Shown piece by piece: positions 10,133 through 19,317 of a stretch of DNA of 64,000 bases. Within the stretch, counting starts at the first letter, position 1. Every line of letters starts with the position of its first letter. The translations under genes were made by a program, and so were the position numbers. Source of the DNA: Branchinecta lynchi (taxonomy: Eukaryota; Arthropoda; Branchiopoda; Anostraca; Branchinectidae); the NCBI GenBank assembly GCA_023053575.1, contig JAKZAP010000014.1, positions 9,796,001-9,860,000 of the forward strand, read 5' to 3'. The notes below the pieces were generated by a model that saw nothing but the letters and a program-made list of their open reading frames with translations, did no database searches and was not told the origin of the DNA.

Positions 10133-12377
10133 CAGTCTAGTACACTAGCCCCATTTCAGGCACGGTGCTCAAACGTCTAGCACCATGCCTGGGTGCTAGA
10201 CGTTCAAGCACTGTACCTTGGATTTCATGTATGGTGCATGGATCTCAGTATACAGTACAGTGCATACAGAAAAAACACAGTTTCTGTCATCACAACTGAG
10301 CACCGACTCGGACAGGGCTGAAATTACTTCTATGAATTAGAGAAATCAAAGACAATCCTTTATATATCTTTCACAACAAAAACAAAAGGGCTCTAATGAT
10401 GATGGAGATGAAAAACCTAACAGCACCCTATCTATTTTCCATATATTTCCCTATCTATTCCCCAAGAGCCAATATTCTGGTTGGCTGCTAGTAGTCCGAC
10501 CGCCAGGTCCTGAAAATGTGACACCCCCCTAACCCAAAAGGTACAGTAGGTTTAAAAGTGGATTCCGAGCAAATCGAACACGCTGATTCCGAATATGCCG
10601 GGAACTGGTTCCGGAAACGATGGCTTAAAGTAGAAATGAAGCCCGACGCTGTTCCATTATTTCCTCTCAATAAGAAGTATCGCTCTCAAACACAGTAGGT
10701 TGAAAAATGGGTTCCGACCAAATCAAACCCGCTGATTCCGAATAAAATAAGAAATAAAATTGCGAAACAAACATAAGAGTAAAAGCAACTTAAAGATCAG
10801 ACTTTCTTGCTACTTACTTAGAGAATTTAGCGCCGTAAAATGCAAAACATCTGATTTCTGATTATTAACAGTGGAAATAATGTAGCCAAACTTGGCATAA
10901 TAAGATGGTTTTTACCCATGTTTGCAGCTCAGTCTGTCTGGTATGTTTATTATTTCAACAGTTACTTTAATGTGAACAATGCAGGTTTGGGTTAAATAGT
11001 AGAAAGTGTAAAAGAACCTGATGTGAAGACCGATAAAACAATGCAGCATTTGATTTCTTCTGTTTTGCCCGACTGGACTGTACAAAAGTGTAAAAATAAC
11101 TTGTTGTACCGTCAAGACTTGGACTTCTCGGATGCACCCGACAAAGTTTGCACAATTTAATTTCTTACGTACAGAAGGGGTACCCGACCTCGTTTTTGCA
11201 CTAGCTCGATTGTTGCCGCGAAAATGTTCGTGCGGGGCAGGTGTTCTGTCGACTCAGAATTATAATTTGATTTTGTGACGCAATGTTGGCGAAGTTTGAG
11301 ACTTCTGTGTCCATTTAACTCGCCTTTTTGTGATTTAGATATTTCTTGTAACATTTCAAAACAAGATCATATTATTTGATCCAATTGTAATCCCTGTAGT
11401 CGTTGATGAATTTCAGCAAACTTAGGTTATTAAGCAACAGACTCGCATCAAATCCCTAAGCAACCAGTGGCTATCCCTGGCAAACGTAAGCAGCGGGTTC
11501 AATTTGGTTAGAATAAACTTTTCTGCCGACAGTAGCCCACTACACCGGATGATGGCACTAGTTACTGAGGAGAAGAATAACTTATCAGGTTCCAGGTCTA
11601 CTTTATTTATTAACGGTATTTTCATAATCAACGAGTTCGATTTGGTCAGAATCTACTTTCAACCTACCGTGTTTGATAGCTATTGAGAAGTTGAGAAGAA
11701 ATAATGGAATAGCATCAGGCTTCATTTCTACTTTAAGCCACCCTTTCCGGAATTTATTCCTGGCATATTCGAAATCAGCGGGTTCGATTTGGTCGGAATT
11801 CATTTTTTTCAACCTACTGTGTTTGAGAGCGATACTTCTTATTGAGAGGAAATAATGGAACAGCATCGGGCTTCATTTCTACTTTAAGCCATCGTTTCCG
11901 GAACCAGTTCCCGGCATATTTGGAATCAGCGTGTTCGATTTGGTCGGAATCCACTATTAAACCTACTGTACCTTTTGGGTCGGGTGTTTTCGAAACTAAG
12001 CGTCTTTTGACGAGCTGGCGGTCGGACTATAGGTAGAAAAAGCTGAGGCACAGGACACTTTGCATGCAAAACCCTTGACTATGTAGAAAAGGAAATGAGG
12101 TTTTCACATCTGTCATCAGCCGAGCCCTTTTGTTTTTGTTGTGAAAAATATATAAAGGATTGTCTTTGATTTCTCTAATTCATGGTAGTAATTTCAGCCC
12201 TGTCCGAGCTGGTGCTCAGTTGTCATGTCAGAAACTGTGTTTTTGATGTATGCACTGTATACTGAAATCCATGCACCATACATGAAATCCAATGTACAGT
12301 GCTTGAACGTCTAGCACCCAGGCATGGTGCTAGACGTTTGAGCACCGTGCCTGAAAAGGGGCTAGTGTACTAGACTG
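10133..12377. mobile_element. hAT-like element with perfect 8-bp target duplication
   Basis: Begins CAGTCTAGTACACTAG and ends CTAGTGTACTAGACTG. It is flanked by CATTAGGT at 10125-10132 and 12378-12385, an 8-bp duplication typical of hAT. The arms are long inverted repeats of several hundred bp; they include nested CGTCTAGCACC...GGTGCTAGACG palindromes. No transposase is present; the middle holds diverged tandem repeats (see 11600-12030). The shorter relative at 52223-52924 has identical ends. Confidence 0.92.
11600..12030. repeat. Tandem repeats of about 160 bp inside the hAT-like element
   Basis: Repeated blocks of GTTCGATTTGGTC(A/G)GAAT, AACCTACTGT, ATTGAGAGGAAATAATGGAA and GGCTTCATTTCTACTTTAAG. 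The inverted counterpart is at 10510-10750. Each block can be read as an ORF on either strand, but this is repeat sequence rather than protein. Confidence 0.7.
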
Positions 12378-12619
12378 CATTAGGTTAGGACTTAGCCTAG
12401 TCTGGTGAATGCTATGCTATGTCACCTGAAATGTTGAGGTGTAAGGACTGTGGTTATAAATTCTAGCTTCAGTGAGTTGTTTCTTGAGAAACATTAGGTG
12501 ATAGACGTTCCGGTCATGTGGAGATTGATCGAGACACGCTTCTCTACCTTTTTATGTAAGAAAAGATTTTGTAGTAGTTTTGTAAGTCAAGTTTGGATGT
12601 CCACGTTCCTTCTGATAGG

Positions 12620-12907
12620 TACTGTGAATCCCCCATTGTCTTGTCTTGGAGTTTTTAATCCTACTTCATCTTCTGACACTGCATCCCTTCCTGAACCTTT
12701 ACCTATCCCTCAGCCTCCCATACCATCTCAATTCCCAATTTTTGTTGTTGATGATACTGATATTGGAAAAAATGTTTGTTCCTATTTTCCTGATGTGACA
12801 GTTGAGCGGGAAGAAGCAAAGCTTTTCCTTAAGCTTCAATATCTCCACACAGTCAGGGATATCCACTATTCAGCTAAAGTAAAATTGGGTCGTTTCTATA
12901 AGAAATG
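12620..12907 (+). CDS. Possible exon of an unrecognised protein (uncertain)
   Basis: Open frame after an acceptor-like TTCCTTCTGATAG (12607-12619). It encodes a proline-rich stretch (LPEPLPIPQPPIPSQFP) and then FVVDDTDIGKNVCSYFPD and REEAKLFLKLQYLHTVRDIH. It runs into GTATGT, which also forms part of the terminal repeat of the foldback element at 12902. A segment from 14784, after CCCCACAG, is open in the continuing frame (NKKTSDEILLEFRNFSLYIKH). Composition looks protein-like, but no family is recognised. It may be a decayed transposon gene or host fragment split by the foldback element. Confidence 0.25.
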
Positions 12908-13186
12908 TATGTAGCTGATCATACTATACCACAAAAAGTTCGTAGCCAGTTAGTTGGCTACTCTTGGTGTGCCCTAACAAACAAGCTTAGTAGCCAACTC
13001 TAGTTGGCTACACATGTCCCCCCAGAAACACTCTCAGTAGCCAACTAGTTGGCTACACATGTCTCCCCAGAACACTCTCAGTAGCCAACTAGTTGGTTAC
13101 ACATGTTTCCCCAGAAACACTCTCAGTAGCCAGTTAGTTGGCTGCACATGTTCCCCCCAGAAACACTCTCAGTAGCCAACTAGTTT

Positions 13187-13330
13187 TTTTTTTCAATCAA
13201 TCAATCAAGTTTACTCCGAATAGCTAAAAGCTAGAAAAGGAATACAAATTTACAAAATACACAGACACACAAGAAACAAATTAACTAATACAATTACAAG
13301 AAATTACCAGAAATAAATGATGGAATGAAA
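13187..13330 (-). mobile_element. LINE/SINE 3' tail with (TTGA)n
   Basis: Minus strand ends ATTCGGAGTAAACTTGATTGATTGATTG-type sequence and runs into poly-A within the foldback element. Similar ends occur at 43905-43925 and 58935-58975. No coding part was recognised upstream of the tail. Confidence 0.45.
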
Positions 13331-13825
13331 CTACGTAAAAATTGGGTAGAAGAATTAGCTGGATATGGGGAAAACTTATTGCCAGTATTCCTTTCGTACC
13401 GACGCACGAAAGACGGGAGGGGAGGGGGGAATAGATGGGTCGTCTGGGGACAACACGTTATCTTAGCTCCAACATGTGTAGCCAACTTGGCTACACATGT
13501 CCCCCCAGAAACACTCTCAGTAGCCAACTAGTTGGCTACACCTGTCCCCCAGAAACACTCTCATTAGCCACTTACTTGGCTACACATGTCCCCATACACA
13601 CTTTCTCATTAGCGACTTACTTTGCTTCTGTAAAATGTTTCTGGGAATATTCGTCTTCTGCAGCTTGCATTGTTGTTGAACTTAGCCTTCGCTAGATGGC
13701 GTGGCTGTGCATGTAGTATCTCAAAACCTCTTTGCATTCTAGGTTTATCTGTGCAAATCCATATATTTATTAATGATTCTTTACTTGTCTTGATTTTATT
13801 TTACATTTATTGACCAACAGTCAGG

Positions 13826-14105
13826 GGCGTCTCGAGCCTTTCTTCATTGGGGGGACGAACCTCGTAAAATTGACCAAATCAGTACCTGATTGTTACTGAA
13901 TTAATAATAATAAAAAAAAAACACAGCGAGTTGCCTTCATGAAGCTACAATGTAAAAAGTTGCAGGGTCTATACAAACAAGTCTAAAGAGAAAAATTGGT
14001 GCGTTTTGGCCCTTTTTCTACTTCTGTTTTTTTTTCTTCATGGATATGCTGTCTCTAGCCTTTTACCTTTGGAGGACCTTTACAGTTTTGCCAACAGGGG
14101 GACAT
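13826..14105 (+). repeat. Dispersed repeat family K, copy 2
   Basis: Inverted relative of 60-322: GGGGCGTCTCGAG, TTCTTCATTGGGGGG, AAATTGACC, CTTCATGAAGCTACAA, ATGGATATG, CTAGCCTTTTACCTTT and TTTTGCCAACAGG occur in the matching order. It sits in the loop of the foldback element. Confidence 0.6.
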
Positions 14106-14130
14106 GTGGAGGACATGTGTGGGGAGACAT

Positions 14131-14670
14131 GTGTAGCCAACTAGTTGGCTACTGAGAGTGTTTCTGGGGGGACATGTGTAGCCAACTAGTTGGCCACTGA
14201 GAGTGTTTCTGGGGAGACATATGTAGCCAACTAACTGGCTAATGAGAGTGTTTCTGGGGAGACATATGTAGCCAACTAACTGGCTACTGAGACTGTTTCT
14301 GGGGAGACATGTGTAGCCAACTAGTTGGCTACTGAGAGTGTTTCTGGGGGGACATGTGTAGCCAACTAGTTGGCCACTGAGAGTGTTTCTGGGGAGACAT
14401 ATGTAGCCAACTAACTGGCTAATGAGAGTGTTTCTGGGGAGACATATGTAGCCAACTAACTGGCTACTGAGACTGTTTCTGGGGAGACATGTGTAGCCAA
14501 CTAGTTGGCTACTGAGAGTGTTTCTGGGGGGACACGTGTAGCCAACTAGTTGGCTACTGACACTGTTCCTGGGGAGACATGTTTAGCCAACTGGTTGGCT
14601 ACTGAGAGTGTTTCTGGGGGAACATGTGTAGCCAACTAGTTGGCTACTAAGCTTGTTTGTATAGGGCACA
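14131..14670 (+). repeat. Higher-order tandem repeat, 45-bp monomers in a 180-bp unit
   Basis: Four distinguishable 45-bp monomers (carrying TAGTTGGCTAC, TAGTTGGCCAC, TAACTGGCTAAT and TAACTGGCTACTGAGAC) form a 180-bp block. Positions 14161-14340 are repeated base for base at 14341-14520. Further single monomers continue to about 14670. Identity across the higher-order copies shows recent unequal exchange or slippage. Confidence 0.9.
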
Positions 14671-14931
14671 CCAAGGGTAGCCAACTAACTGGCTACAAAC
14701 TTTTCGTAGTATAGTATGATCAGCTACATACATTTCATTTATATATAAACTGATCAATCTTAAAATAGCTGAATGGTGGTGTCCCCACAGTCAACAAGAA
14801 GACTTCTGATGAAATATTGCTGGAATTCAGAAACTTCAGCCTTTATATCAAGCACATTGTTCTGGTTCTGACCCAGAATTTTATGTTTATGTTCCATTTG
14901 AGAGGCTGGACTCAAAGGATAAGAGAATTGC

Positions 14932-16117
14932 TTTTGGGATCCCAAAACGTAAGTGGACCTATGACATCACTAAAGTTGTCCGTCTGTCCGTCCGTCCGTC
15001 TGTCCGTCCGTCCGTCTGTCCGTCCGTCCGTCTGTCCGTCCGTCCGTCTGTCCGTCCGTCCGTCTGTCCGTCCGTCCGTCTGTCCGTCCGTCCGTCCGTC
15101 CGCCTGTCCGTCCGTCCGTCCGTCCGTCTGTAAGCACTATAACTCTAGAAGGGAATGAGAAATTTTGATGAAACTTGGTGTGAGGATTGTTTGGGTCAAG
15201 AGTAAGGTCAGTTTCGTAGATGGGCTCTGTAGCCCTAGATTTAGGGGTGGGGGAGGGGGTTTAATTTAAGGAGCAAATGAAATATTTTTAAACATATAAT
15301 GTGATAGTCGATTATGGGGTAAAAAGACATGCTGAACACCATGGTGAAAACCATTTTGTCATCGGACAAGTAGTTCCGGCCAAAACCGGAAAGTTTGTTA
15401 AAAGTAAAAGTTTTATTTGAAGTTGATTAGATGTTCGATTTAGGGATAAGAAGACATGCTGAACATCATGGTGAAACACATTTGTTCGCCGGACAAGTAG
15501 TTAGCCCGGAATCCGGCCAAAACCGGAAAGTCTGTTAAAAGTAAAAGTTTTATTTTATTTTTGATTAGATGTTCGATTAAGGAATAAGAAGACGTGCTGA
15601 ACATGATGGTGAAAACCATTTTCTCGCCGGGCAAGTAGTTCGCCCGGAATTCGGCCAAAACCGGAAAGTTTGTTCAAAGTAAAAGTTTTGTTTTAAGTTG
15701 ATTAGATGTTCAATTAAGGGGTAAGAAGACATGCTGAACCCTTATGGGAACAGTATTTTCTACCAGGACAACTTGTTCGGCCGGAATCAGGCCAAACCGG
15801 AAAATTTGTTACAAGCCAAAGTTTTATTTGAAGTTGATTAGATGACAGATTTAGGGGTAAGAAAACATGCTGATTCTGTATATGACAATCTTTTTTTTAC
15901 CTGGACATATAGTTCGTTTGGAATCCGGTTGAAACCGGATTTTTTTTTTATAAGTTGAACTTTTACTTGAAGTTGATTAGATGTTCTTTATACGGATAAG
16001 GTGATACGCTGAATTCGTTTCTGACCTTTTTTTTCTGGACAAGTATGGTAGTTCGTTCGCAATTGTCTGGATCAAATATTAGATTTTTGGGATCCGATCG
16101 AAACCTTTGGTCTTGTT
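14932..16117 (+). repeat. R element, copy 1
   Basis: Starts TTTTGGGATCCCAAAACGTA, then a GTCC microsatellite, an AACTCTAGAAGGGAATGAGA block and GATGAAACTTGGTGTGAGGA. Several diverged tandem units of about 137 bp follow (TTGATTAGATGTTCGATTTA, GAAGACATGCTGAACA, GGACAAGTAGTTC, CCGGAATCCGGCC). It ends GATCCGATCGAAACCTTTGG then TCTTGT. No protein is encoded. Confidence 0.85.
14977..15130 (+). repeat. (TGTCCGTCCGTC)n microsatellite within R copy 1
   Basis: About 150 bp of a 12-bp unit with occasional TCCG length changes. Other R copies carry only 20-40 bp at this point, so this copy has expanded. The apparent protein here is serine/valine/proline repeat noise. Confidence 0.95.
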
Positions 16118-16637
16118 TACCATTGCAACTTACATCTTCCAACAGTTGACCATATTGCTTTACAAAAGAGTATTGTTAAGTGGAAAGGAAGAAATAAGAG
16201 ACTGCTGTGTGTACAGAGTATAATTACATGAAAATCTGAGGGCTATGATGGGAGATCCTGAAATATTATCCTGGTAGTTTCAAGGAAAGAAGTACAAGGT
16301 TTCAAATACTGTCAGTTATACTGATGGTCCTTCCAAAAAGAATTTTTGTTGTGCTGCATTAAGTTGTGCTCTATAATTTATTGTTGATAAGTCTCAAGTT
16401 ATCAATTCGCCTTATTCTGGCTCAGCATTCAAAGTGGAATAGATTCTGTTAGTCCCCCATTGTCTCAAAATCAACACTTCTGTGTGTCTATAGACATACT
16501 TATAAGTCGGGTCTATAGGGTAATGGGTAACTTACATTTTCTATACTACCTCCAGGGAGCAGATTGCAGATTTTCTACTCGTCAACCTGAGAGCTATTTT
16601 ACTATGTCTTTCAGATTTGCTGATGGTGAGACATAGG
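16118..16637. other. No gene or repeat recognised
   Basis: No coding or repeat signature was recognised between R copy 1 and the G fragment. Confidence 0.4.
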
Positions 16638-17309
16638 GGGAATAATAGGTCCGGTCCGGTCACCGCGAGTTAAGGTACTTCCAGATCTGCAAGGACGATG
16701 AAACTCTACTTGAACATCAGAGACTTAACAAGATTGGCTTAGAAATTGTCATTTCTCAGATTCGACCATCCCTTAAAGTACTATTAAAGCAAAATATACT
16801 TTCATGATCCCCATTAGCCCATGATCGTTTATGCCTCAATGATTTTTCCAAAAAATGATATTTTAGCACACTTAAATTACGCATTTTACCGAAAAGTAAA
16901 AAAAAACACTTTTGACCAAACGATATAATTATATTCATGATCCCCAAGGAGCCATGATCCTTTTTGCCTCAAGGGTTTTGTGATTTCCTTAAAGTACAAA
17001 CAATTATTTTGAGCAAAATACATATTTTCATGATTTCGATGAGCTTATCATCGTTTGTGCAAGAGTGTTCGTTACGGATGAATAATCTAGCGCCCTTAAA
17101 GTGAGCATCATCACAGCCAAATGCAAAAATAAAGTAGTTTTTACGAACGATCCATTCTCACGATTTCAAAGGACCCATGATCATTCTTATCTCAAGGGGT
17201 TTGCTTACAAATGAACACAACTAACCCACGAATTGGCAAATTTCTATTTTCATCCTCTGATACAGCCTTGCAAGTGTCATATGAGCTTCTAGCTCTCGTC
17301 TTCTAAACT
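16638..17309 (+). repeat. Family G fragment, copy 2
   Basis: Shares GGTCCGGTCACCGCGAGTTAAGGTACTTCC-type sequence, ACGATGAAACT, and the tail series of CATGATCCCC(A/C)(A/T)(G/T)AG(C/G)CCATGAT modules seen again at 57240-58270. It ends CTTGCAAGTGTCATATGAGC and TTCTAGCTC. Confidence 0.7.
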
Positions 17310-17690
17310 CTTAATGAATAAAATATTAGCTTATAAGGTTATTATATTTGACTATACATGTATATAAATGGTAATGGTGATAGGGATAGGAAAGGAATTT
17401 CTGTGAGATTGCTGCAGCAAGAAGCCTTTTCAGAAAACTCACGTGTTTTCAAACTCGGAGGTCAAACGTTTGCATCGGTCATTGATTTTCATCGTCTCTT
17501 AACTAATGTGTCGCGCAGAAGACTATCCAAATCAGAAGAAGGTAGCTTGTGTTTCATCGGATCATATGTCTCAAGTGTACTTCTGGCTCGAATTCCCGAT
17601 GAAATGTTAAGTAGCTGCAACCCTTCAGCGTGCAACACTGCGGCCCTTTGAACCAGTTTTCCGATGAAACGTTATGTAGCTGCAACCTTC
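17310..17690. other. Intergenic/intronic spacer with one spurious ORF
   Basis: A plus-strand open stretch (17358-17651) has no recognisable domain or splice support. A diverged half-copy of the following palindromic element lies at about 17625-17690. Confidence 0.4.
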
Positions 17691-17694
17691 AGCA

Positions 17695-17888
17695 TGCAAC
17701 GCTGCCGGCCCTTTTAACCAGTTTTTCTAAGAAACGCTTTTGCAAATAGAAACGCTTTCTCCTGCAACATATTCTTGTGCGGTACGCTTTCTCTTGAAAC
17801 GGATTCGCTAAAACGGTTTATAGGAGAAACGCTTTACTAAAAAACTGGCAAATTCTGAAAACTGGTTCATAGGGCCGGCAGCGTTGCA
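17695..17888. mobile_element. Small palindromic TIR element
   Basis: Inverted ends TGCAACGCTGCCGGCCC / GGGCCGGCAGCGTTGCA plus AACCAGTTTTT / AAAACTGGTT, with repeated GAAACGCTTT motifs between. About 190 bp and non-coding; likely a MITE. No target duplication was resolved. Confidence 0.7.
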
Positions 17889-17959
17889 TATATAAAAACG
17901 TTGCTTTTTACTTTAGAGTGAGTTGCCGAAGATTTCCCAGACCTGAATAAATATCCTTG

Positions 17960-18285
17960 TAGTTCCCGAGGACTCCACTTGAGGAGTCCCCGCGTTTTTG
18001 TTTGTCCCGGCGACTCAGTCCCCGTATTCTCGCGAGTCCCCGCGGACTGGAAATGCTCCGATTATCATCACCATCAACAAAAAGGACTCCCTAATACAGA
18101 GAAGCACAATACACGGAACCAAAAATAAAGTGGATCCAGACCAATTTCGTCAACTGCATATTTTTTTTTCGAACAAAATCCAATTTGGAAGGATTCCACA
18201 TGTTCTCGTTGTTTCTGACTCCCTCTATTCTCGCCGTTCCCTTCGATTCCCCGAGGAGTCCATGGGGAACGTCCAGAATACGCCT
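17960..18285. mobile_element. MITE with AGGCGTATTC ends, copy C (truncated, inverted)
   Basis: Reverse orientation relative to copies A and B. It lacks the outer 15 or so bases at the left (starts near GTTCCCGAGGACTCC) and ends CAGAATACGCCT. It lies immediately before the exon A splice acceptor (18312). The acceptor tract itself (TAAAACTTCATGTTCTCACAG) appears to be host sequence. Confidence 0.8.
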
Positions 18286-18312
18286 TAAGTCTAAAACTTC
18301 ATGTTCTCACAG

Positions 18313-18641
18313 GCAAGGCTCCACGAATCAACCATGGTACAGCAAAGACGACACGGAAGAGAACAACTCACGAGCGAGGAAAGCCTACGAATCCCTGCTC
18401 ATTCTTTCGTCCTTCGTACCAGAAACGTCAGAGTATAAGAAGTTCTCAGATGACGTGAGGGAAATAGCCCAGACACAGTATAACTACACATATCCCGATG
18501 AGCCAATCAACCCCTTCGTAGCGGCCTTCCATGAAGCAGTCATTTTGTATGCATTGGCGCTGAATGAGACAATGGAGGCGGGTGGGACGAAGAAAAATAC
18601 GTCTATGATTGTGGATCGGATGAAAAATAGGACGTTTCAAG
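18313..18641 (+). CDS. Natriuretic peptide receptor-like, exon A (C-terminal half of ligand-binding domain)
   Basis: Internal exon encoding 109 complete residues, from QGSTNQPWYSKDD to MKNRTFQ. It matches the membrane-proximal lobe of the ANF-receptor ligand-binding fold of natriuretic peptide receptors/receptor guanylate cyclases: an RARKAYESLL helix, an AQTQYNYTYP stretch, the FHEAVILYALALNET helix and an RMKNRTFQG end. Such receptors bind peptide outside the cell and, in NPR-A/B types, make cGMP inside. The acceptor is a pyrimidine-containing tract ending CACAG at 18308-18312; the donor is GTAAGC at 18642. The exon begins on a third codon base and ends in phase 1, which fits exon B exactly. 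N-glycosylation sequons include NYT, NET, NTS and NRT. No frameshift or stop is present. A TIR element ends only 27 bp before the exon. Earlier exons were not found in the first 18 kb, so the upstream intron probably runs off the window. Family identity is strong; NPR1/NPR2 versus a cyclase-less clearance receptor cannot be decided here. Confidence 0.9.
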
Positions 18642-18719
18642 GTAAGCTTCGAATACTCTTGATGACTATCTCTTCTTGCCGATGCAAATCTCCGGCCTCT
18701 CCGGGTCCCTAGGGGAAGA

Positions 18720-19310
18720 AAGGCAGAAGTGGTGTCACATCTGCTCCCAAAGATCGCCGTGATTGGTTGACAGAGGATTTGAGTCGTTGAGTTTAGTCGT
18801 TACTGAGACGCTTACTCCTTCTCCTGAGGATCACTGGCGTGTTTTGGACTTAGTCATGTAGAGTATTACAGAAGATCATTGGTAATTAATTTACCCATTG
18901 AACTAGATAAAGGACTAGGGGAGTGTTACAGAGGAAAATAAAACAAAGCTGATGGAACGCATTACCGTCAAAAGAGCAACTTAGATCACGATTCTACGTC
19001 AGCCATAGGCGCTGAATGAGACAATAGAGGCGAGTGGGACGAAGAAAATACATCTGTGATAAACAACTGTCGAAAAATATAAAGAATACCAAATATCTAG
19101 CTTTTATTTTTACTCTTTATTCTTTTTCGCTTGTCTGAAATTCTTCGTAAGATGTATTTTGGGCTTGTTTATGCGGCTGTTTCGGTGCTTTTGTCCTTTA
19201 AAATTGGATAGGACCTTATATTAATCCCACGACGCTTTTGGCCTCCCCCTCGATTGTGGGCATTTTTATCTGAGAACTGTTAGTGTGGTTAAAAAAGTCG
19301 TGGCATTGTG
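18720..19310. other. First-intron sequence after exon A
   Basis: Contains the stretch paralogous to 400-560 and the broken exon copy at 19005-19062. Nothing else was recognised. Confidence 0.5.
19005..19062 (+). pseudogene. Broken partial copy of exon A
   Basis: About 55 bp almost identical to the exon A stretch encoding ALNETMEAGGTKK. Here it reads ALNETIEASGTKK, then one A of the run of five is missing, shifting the frame to an early stop. No splice sites surround it. It lies 364 bp downstream of exon A inside the first intron. It looks like the remnant of a local duplication or gene-conversion tract rather than an alternative exon. Confidence 0.75.
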
Positions 19311-19317
19311 GGAACTA

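Larger units (their letters stand above)
12902..14736. mobile_element. Foldback element with palindromic tandem arms
   Basis: The two ends are inverted copies over about 110 bp: GAAATGTATGTAGCTGATC at the left, GATCAGCTACATACATTTC at the right, then GTAGCCAGTTAGTTGGCTAC and TTGGTGTGCCCTA blocks. Inside lie inverted arrays of a 45-bp unit containing the near-perfect palindrome GTAGCCAACTAGTTGGCTAC joined by TGAGAGTGTTTCTGGGGGG (arrays 12940-13185, 13470-13620 and 14105-14670). The central region holds foreign repeats (13187-13330 and 13826-14105). No transposase and no clear target duplication are seen. Confidence 0.85.

Noticed and set aside
12393..12458. RPABC4 (RNA polymerase subunit)-like zinc ribbon reading GECYAMSPEMLRCKDCGYKF
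   Set aside because: The CGEC/RCxxCGY resemblance is short, the first cysteine is missing, spacing differs and a stop follows at once; too weak to call.
14131..14670. CRISPR-like regularly spaced repeats
   Set aside because: The 45-bp units are continuous tandem palindromes with no unique spacers, inside an animal foldback element. No cas-like genes are present.
14817..15158. 113-codon ORF rich in Val-Arg-Pro-Ser
   Set aside because: The repeat protein is the translation of the (TGTCCGTCCGTC)n microsatellite at the start of an R element.
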